From Pirellula staleyi DSM 6068 (GTDB lineage: Bacteria; Planctomycetota; Planctomycetia; Pirellulales; Pirellulaceae), in contig NC_013720.1 in assembly GCF_000025185.1 (NCBI RefSeq), positions 2,666,001 through 2,730,000 of the forward strand: 64,000 nucleotides of DNA, written 5' to 3'. The translations under genes were made by a program, and so were the position numbers. Below the pieces are notes generated by a model that worked only from the letters and a program-made list of their open reading frames with translations, was not told the DNA's origin and did no database searches. How positions within the stretch are numbered: the first letter of the stretch is position 1; each line of letters opens with the position of its first letter. Positions 59,470 to 64,000 of the stretch are shown here, one piece after another.

Positions 59470-61293
59470 GTGGCGGAGCGAACCAAGTTCGCTTGCAGCC
59501 GCTGCAGTCATCGGCTGATGGAAGAGGCACCATCGGCTGGGCTTTCTGCCAAGGCTCCGCGCGAATGGAAACCACCCGCTGTGGCCACCGCATCGAACGA
59601 TCCATCACGAATTCCTTGCCCGCACTGCGGTGCGGCGATCAAGGCGGCTCATCTTCCTGTCGGAGCCAGTTGCACCTGCCCACGTTGTGGCAAAGCATTT
59701 ACGGTGGGTGGGGGGCAAAGTAGTCCGCCGGCAACGCCGGCAGCGAAGCCTGTTGCGACGCCTCCAGCCAAGATGCAACCAGCGGCGAGCGAGCCGGCTC
59801 CTTTGCCGAAGATCGAGCGTCCGGATGAAGGGGTGATTCGTCAGCTTGCCGAGCAAGCCCAGCCACTGCCGATGCCGATCAGTGCACCTCCTCCCAAGCC
59901 GAAGCCGCAACTGATTGCAGTCGTTTGCAAACTTTGTCAGACCCGCATGTATGCCAAACTGTCGCAAGCGGGTGGGACGATGCGCTGTCCTGACTGCCAT
60001 TCGCTTTGCGATATTCCTGTTCCGCCAGCGCCCAAGAAACCGGTTAAGCCTGCGGAGGATGACGACTTTTACAGTGTCGCGCCGCTGAGTCCCGCTGAAA
60101 ACAACGCAGCAATGCTGCGCGACTTAGAGATCGCCGCGTCTTTGCCTCCGGAACTCCATTTGGCGGTTCAGCCGAGCACGACCCCACCCGCGATTGACCT
60201 GCAGCGCGAGATACGTCAGCAACAGGCCGAGCCAGCTCAGCGCACCAGCGCGAGCCCTGCCGTACCAGCCGCGAGCGCCGAAGATGACGAAGAAGATCTC
60301 GATGCCGAAATTCGTCTGGAAGCGCCGGTCGAGCGAATCGAAATAACCCCCGCGCTGGTCGTTCGGACAAACCTCGATAGCCTGGTCCCCGAGCCGTCAA
60401 CGTATCGCGACGACGACTGGGTGCGTCCTGTGGCCGCAGGAGAGCGAACTTATTTCGAGCGGAGTCCCCTCACCATCGGGATCTTCGAGTTCCTGGTGTT
60501 GCCCGAAACCGTCGTCCGACTCCTCATGCATATCGTATGGGGATCGGTCGCGCTGTCGCTGGCTCAGCTTGCGGTGATCTATGCGTATCGGGGCGCGGAA
60601 TCACTGCTGGCCATTTTGTTTGTCCTTCTGTTTGCGGTGATTGGTGGGACATTCTGCTTGTCGCTCGCGGCCCAGATGCAGGCGATCGTCGAGGATACGG
60701 CCAACGGTACCGACCGGGTCGAGAATTGGCCCTCGCCGAATTTGTTCGAGTGGATGTTCGACTCAATGTCGCTTTGCCTTCACGTGGCAATTGCTGCCGC
60801 TCCGGGAATTGGCATCACGATCATGTTCTTCACTTCGTCGCTCTACAACGAAGACCTGCCCTTTAAGTCGGTCGCACTATTTCCGATCGTCATTAGCGCC
60901 GCTCTGCTTTTGCCACCGATCCTTTTCAGTACAGCCGCCGAAGGAAATATGTTTGCGCTCGTTTCGCCGCAGCTGTTTCGAAGTTTTCAGTCGACCGGCG
61001 ACGGCTGGATGCTGTTTTACTTCGAAACGTTCTTGCTGATCTTGGGATCGCTTTTGTCGATTAGCTTCGTCGAGTTCCACACAGTCTATCTGGCACCGCT
61101 GGTGACGACTGGGCTGCTAATCATGATATTTCTCTACTTCCGCCTGCTTGGCCGCGTGATGTGGATGGCGGGACGCAACGATGGCGTGGTGGTCGCGCGC
61201 GACCGTGAGAAGTCGGCTGATGCAGGGAGCAAAGCGGGCGGAAAACCGGCTAGTGGCGAGCGTGGACAATCGCGCCCCCGCGTCCCTGTCTAA
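59470..61293 (+). CDS. Multi-pass membrane protein with zinc-ribbon N-terminus
   Basis: A 607-residue protein. The first ~190 residues hold three cysteine pairs that look like zinc ribbons: FACSRCSH, then PCPHCGAAI with CTCPRCGKAF, and CKLCQTRMYAK with CPDCHSLC. A Pro/Ala-rich linker follows. From ~345 to ~580 there are several membrane helices (IVWGSVALSLAQLAVIYAY, AILFVLLFAVIGGTFCLSL, HVAIAAAPGIGITIMFF, LLILGSLLSISFVEF, TTGLLIMIFLYFRLLGRVMWMAG). No family was recognised; a metal-sensing or scaffold role is a guess. The start is uncertain (GTG at 59470 is best; an upstream start at 59413 is possible). Confidence 0.72.
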   Translation: MAERTKFACSRCSHRLMEEAPSAGLSAKAPREWKPPAVATASNDPSRIPCPHCGAAIKAAHLPVGASCTCPRCGKAFTVGGGQSSPPATPAAKPVATPPAKMQPAASEPAPLPKIERPDEGVIRQLAEQAQPLPMPISAPPPKPKPQLIAVVCKLCQTRMYAKLSQAGGTMRCPDCHSLCDIPVPPAPKKPVKPAEDDDFYSVAPLSPAENNAAMLRDLEIAASLPPELHLAVQPSTTPPAIDLQREIRQQQAEPAQRTSASPAVPAASAEDDEEDLDAEIRLEAPVERIEITPALVVRTNLDSLVPEPSTYRDDDWVRPVAAGERTYFERSPLTIGIFEFLVLPETVVRLLMHIVWGSVALSLAQLAVIYAYRGAESLLAILFVLLFAVIGGTFCLSLAAQMQAIVEDTANGTDRVENWPSPNLFEWMFDSMSLCLHVAIAAAPGIGITIMFFTSSLYNEDLPFKSVALFPIVISAALLLPPILFSTAAEGNMFALVSPQLFRSFQSTGDGWMLFYFETFLLILGSLLSISFVEFHTVYLAPLVTTGLLIMIFLYFRLLGRVMWMAGRNDGVVVARDREKSADAGSKAGGKPASGERGQSRPRVPV

Positions 61294-61340
61294 GGCCGGT
61301 TTCGATCTAGTTCACTTGCTGAGCAAGTGTCGCGCTGGTG

Positions 61341-62414
61341 TTAGTCGCACGCCGAGTAGCGCAGGATGCACCACAGCGTGCTGAAGAGATCTTTGATGCC
61401 GATTTTCTTCCCTTCAGCATAGCTGCGGGGGGAGTAGCTGATCGGCACTTCCCGAATCCGGAAGCGGCGGCGAGCGAGCTTCGCTGTCACTTCGGGCTCG
61501 AAGCCAAAGCGATTCTGCTCGATCTCAAAACAGCGAAGCACTTCCGGGCGAAACGCCTTGTAGCATGTTTCCATGTCGGTCAGCTTCAGCCCCGTCACCA
61601 GATTCGAAAGGCCGGTGAGGGTTGCGTTTCCGAGCCGATGAATCAGCGATGGATCGTGCGGTTTTTCGTGCAAGAAGCGGCTGCCGTAGACCACATCAGC
61701 TTCGCCGGCGACGATGGGGCGCAGCAGTGGCAGCATGTCGCGCGGATGATATTCGAGGTCGGCATCCTGCACCACCACCACATCACCTGTCACGCGGCGA
61801 AAGCCGGTTCGTAGTGCGGCCCCTTTCCCTTCGTTCTTCGGTTTGAAAATGATGTGCACCCCCGGCATGGTGTCGAGTTCTTTCAGGAGCTTCGTCGTGC
61901 CATCGGTACTGGCATCGTCGACGATAATCACTTCCTTCTCGACCGGAAGTTCCAGCACCCGCGCTAGCACTTCGCGAATCGTCTGCTTCTCGTTGTAGAC
62001 CGGAATCACCACGCTCAAACGAAATCCTGCAGGAAGCGGCGCGTCGGCAGTGTCCATGGTGTGCTTCTCGTCGCTGGCAAGCATGGCCGACAACCTCTGA
62101 ATTTCTTCGATTTGCTGATTCATGCTTTCAAACACTTCGGGTTTGGCAGGCGACGGATCGTTATTTAGTTCTTGCTTGAGCAATTGCTGAACCTCATCAA
62201 AGGTGGCAAAGATTTCGTGTGTGGAGCGAGCGTGAGGAACCTGCAGATCGAAATCGAGATTCGGGGAAGCTTCGGAATCGAGATCTCCAAACAGGCCTCG
62301 CTGATAGCGCTTGGGATTCGGTCGTGCCGGTTGCCAATCGCGCGACTTCTGCGGCGGACCCTCGAGCAAATCGGAGTCGATCGCGATATCGTCGATCATC
62401 GAGGTCGCTGACAT
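61341..62414 (-). CDS. Family 2 glycosyltransferase, dolichol-phosphate mannosyltransferase type
   Basis: A 357-residue enzyme with a ~110-residue N-terminal extension and a GT2 domain: LSVVIPVYNEKQTIREVLARV, VIIVDDASTDGTTKLL, KNEGKGAALRTGF, VVVVQDADLEYHPRDM (metal-binding DxD-type). It ends with FRIREVPISYSPRSYAEGKK. It would move a sugar from a nucleotide donor to a lipid phosphate or similar acceptor. No C-terminal membrane helix is present. The ATG at 62414 follows a weak AGAGAGA; the longer frame adds 31 residues. It lies 32 bases downstream of the large membrane protein. Confidence 0.87.
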   Translation of the reverse strand: MSATSMIDDIAIDSDLLEGPPQKSRDWQPARPNPKRYQRGLFGDLDSEASPNLDFDLQVPHARSTHEIFATFDEVQQLLKQELNNDPSPAKPEVFESMNQQIEEIQRLSAMLASDEKHTMDTADAPLPAGFRLSVVIPVYNEKQTIREVLARVLELPVEKEVIIVDDASTDGTTKLLKELDTMPGVHIIFKPKNEGKGAALRTGFRRVTGDVVVVQDADLEYHPRDMLPLLRPIVAGEADVVYGSRFLHEKPHDPSLIHRLGNATLTGLSNLVTGLKLTDMETCYKAFRPEVLRCFEIEQNRFGFEPEVTAKLARRRFRIREVPISYSPRSYAEGKKIGIKDLFSTLWCILRYSACD

Positions 62415-62446
62415 AGGGAATCTCTCTGCAATCGTTCCGGGGTGAA

Positions 62447-64000
62447 CTATTCGTCGCTTGCCAGTTGGGTGCTGGAATTCTTTCGGTAGGGAAAAATTGC
62501 TGGCCACGGATGATCACCCTGCTGTTTGGTCTCGGTGATCGAGCGTCGATTCTCGGCCAGATAGTAGGGACTCGTGGGAAGGTCGTAGCGAGCTTTGCGC
62601 CCCCACAGTTGTGCGAGTTCGTCTTGATAGAGCAGGGTCCACTGATCGCGATGCGCGTGCATCACATCGACACTCGGTTCCTGCGAGCGATGAATCAGCA
62701 CAAGATCCGGATGCCCTTCCTTGAGCGACCGCGCGGGATCGTAGGGACCACTTGCGGGGTCGCGAAAACGTTGGTCGGGATGTGCTGGTCCGAGGATGAA
62801 ATCGAAATGCATATCGAGCATTTCTTGCGAGTAGCTGGTCCGACAGCGGCCATCGACTTGCACCAAAATACCGTCGGTACGACCGGGAGCAGGCCCCACA
62901 GCAGCCAGAACATACTGGGCCCAGTTGAAGGTGCACACCATGCGCCCGGTCAGACCTTGCTCGCTGATGTACTGCACGGCGGATACCGGAAAGACATGCT
63001 TTTGCACACGGAGGTTGGTGAGTCGCGTAGCGAGTTGGGTACTGCAAATCAGCAGGGCAATCGCCACACCGCAGGCAAGCGCGGCACGGCCGAAGCGATT
63101 CATGGAACCGGCCATCGATGTTTGATCGCGACCGATGCCGATCCGGGCACAAGCGGCTTGGAAAAGTCCCGGGAGCCAGAGCCCGACAGCGATGGTGAAG
63201 AACGAAGCGTGACGCAGATGCGACATTGCCTGCCAGAGTACCAACGCGAGCACGATTTGCTTGGCCCAGTCGCGCCGCGCGGGAGAGAGCGCGAGGCAAA
63301 TTGCGAACACAGCAATCAGCAGCAGGAAAGGATACATCTGCGGATCGCTGAAATCGGGGGCACGCCACTCGACGATTTCAGGGCGCGGTACTTTCAGGTC
63401 GTCGTAGAGCCAGCGGTGAAAACCGGGGCCGTAGGGATTGAGAAAGGTCGCGGTGCAGCTCGCCACGATCATCAGTCCGAAACGTAGCAGAAGGCCTTGT
63501 GCGGCGCGACCTTTCACCAGGATCGCTTCGACTGATCGCAAGCAGAGGATCGCAATGAGGACGCAGAGTCCAGCGAGAAATCCGCCGTGCGCGTTCGTCC
63601 AGGCGATCATCAAAAAGGGCAAAAGCCACAGTAGTCGCAAACGGAGTCCGCTGTAGTGAAGCGTGAAGCTTTCGCTCGGTGGTGTGGTGCCACGCAGGTA
63701 GGCCGTCACCTTCCTCAGCAGTAGTTCGTAACTAAAGTCCCACCCTTGAAAGGCTTCGTCGATGATGACGAGCATCAGCGTAAAGAAGACGTACGAGAAC
63801 AGTTGAGGACGCAGGCTCCAGTGGTTCCCGAGTCCAACGGCAACAAGCAACGTGAGAACAGCAGTGACCACGAGCCCCGCACCCTGCTTGCGACAGGCAC
63901 GAACGACGCAGAGCAGCACAAAGAGTGCGGCGAGTGCCTTGGAGACGAGCAGCAGCGTGCCGCCACCAGTGTCGTTGACGAGTGCGAGGGTGAATTCAGC
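62447..64000 (-). CDS. Large multi-pass membrane protein, 5' end outside window
   Basis: The frame stays open from 64000, so at least 517 residues are present and the N-terminus is missing. About eight to ten membrane helices are visible (for example GLVVTAVLTLLVAVGLG, LFSYVFFTLMLVIID, LLRFGLMIVASCTATFLNPYG, FLLLIAVFAICLALSP, ACGVAIALLICSTQL), followed by a soluble C-terminal part (VQYISEQGLTGRMVCTFNWAQYVL, DLVLIHRSQEPSVDVMHAH). The architecture resembles glycosyltransferase-39-like or hypothetical planctomycete membrane enzymes. It precedes the GT2 gene and probably shares its mRNA. Confidence 0.78.
   Translation of the reverse strand, partial: AEFTLALVNDTGGGTLLLVSKALAALFVLLCVVRACRKQGAGLVVTAVLTLLVAVGLGNHWSLRPQLFSYVFFTLMLVIIDEAFQGWDFSYELLLRKVTAYLRGTTPPSESFTLHYSGLRLRLLWLLPFLMIAWTNAHGGFLAGLCVLIAILCLRSVEAILVKGRAAQGLLLRFGLMIVASCTATFLNPYGPGFHRWLYDDLKVPRPEIVEWRAPDFSDPQMYPFLLLIAVFAICLALSPARRDWAKQIVLALVLWQAMSHLRHASFFTIAVGLWLPGLFQAACARIGIGRDQTSMAGSMNRFGRAALACGVAIALLICSTQLATRLTNLRVQKHVFPVSAVQYISEQGLTGRMVCTFNWAQYVLAAVGPAPGRTDGILVQVDGRCRTSYSQEMLDMHFDFILGPAHPDQRFRDPASGPYDPARSLKEGHPDLVLIHRSQEPSVDVMHAHRDQWTLLYQDELAQLWGRKARYDLPTSPYYLAENRRSITETKQQGDHPWPAIFPYRKNSSTQLASDE

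Noticed and set aside
1-64000. Insertion sequences, CRISPR arrays, prophage or rRNA
   Set aside because: No transposase, integrase, repeat-spacer array or rRNA-like sequence was seen on either strand.

Overview
This window looks like chromosomal DNA of a planctomycete, most likely of the Pirellula/Blastopirellula group (Pirellulales). That placement rests on gene content: DUF1501, DUF1549/DUF1553 and planctomycete-cytochrome/WD40 proteins, a DUF1559 pseudopilin, a DUF6807 (PmoA-like) protein, several large secreted proteins of planctomycete type, GC-rich DNA, short leaders and frequent GTG/TTG starts. No insertion sequence, prophage, CRISPR array or rRNA was seen. There is one tRNA, tRNA-Arg(UCG).

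Layout. 1-1160: end of a chemotaxis locus (3' part of a CheA-type hybrid kinase with a receiver domain, then CheW). 2205-8902: a Tad/Flp pilus locus with two Flp pilin genes, a possible 35-residue membrane peptide, prepilin peptidase (CpaA/TadV), TadE, CpaB, CpaC secretin and CpaE/TadZ. The motor ATPase and the TadB/TadC platform are not here. 9044-18032: mixed housekeeping and conserved unknowns (SPOR-like secreted protein, RdgB, DUF2237, a short DnaK-like Hsp70, DUF6807, a DUF1851 immunity-like protein, CsrA). A structured non-coding element lies at 14051-14165. 18855-28398: a co-directional block of four large exported proteins (DUF1501, PPC-domain, Big2/DUF1549/DUF1553 with two c-type haem motifs, and a c-haem/WD40/coiled-coil protein). 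This is the strongest candidate for an undescribed system. 28399-29887: non-coding except for one small conserved gene, with nested hairpins and exact palindromes. 29888-35465: a YjbQ-family gene facing a leftward unit of TolC-like lipoprotein, WYL regulator, thymidylate kinase and DNA polymerase III delta prime. 36086-46009: mostly planctomycete-specific secreted or membrane proteins, including a possible thioredoxin/CAP fusion, a DUF11-repeat lipoprotein and a stand-alone LigD-type phosphoesterase domain. 46080-49669: isoprenoid (IspG) and riboflavin (RibBA) biosynthesis. 49821-64000: membrane and exported proteins, an EF-hand lipoprotein, a DUF1559 pseudopilin, a flavin halogenase-like enzyme next to a cation/proton antiporter, a cysteine-rich lipoprotein, the tRNA, a zinc-ribbon membrane protein, and a dolichol-phosphate-mannose-type glycosyltransferase downstream of a large membrane protein that runs off the right edge.

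How they work together. The pilus genes form one export machine: CpaA processes Flp and TadE, the CpaC secretin forms the pore, CpaB supports it and CpaE positions it. The 18855-28398 proteins carry export signals and haem-binding motifs, so together they suggest an envelope redox or adhesion complex, but no function can be assigned from sequence alone. Start codons were moved downstream from the longest open frame wherever a Shine-Dalgarno-like sequence or the family's usual N-terminus supported it.
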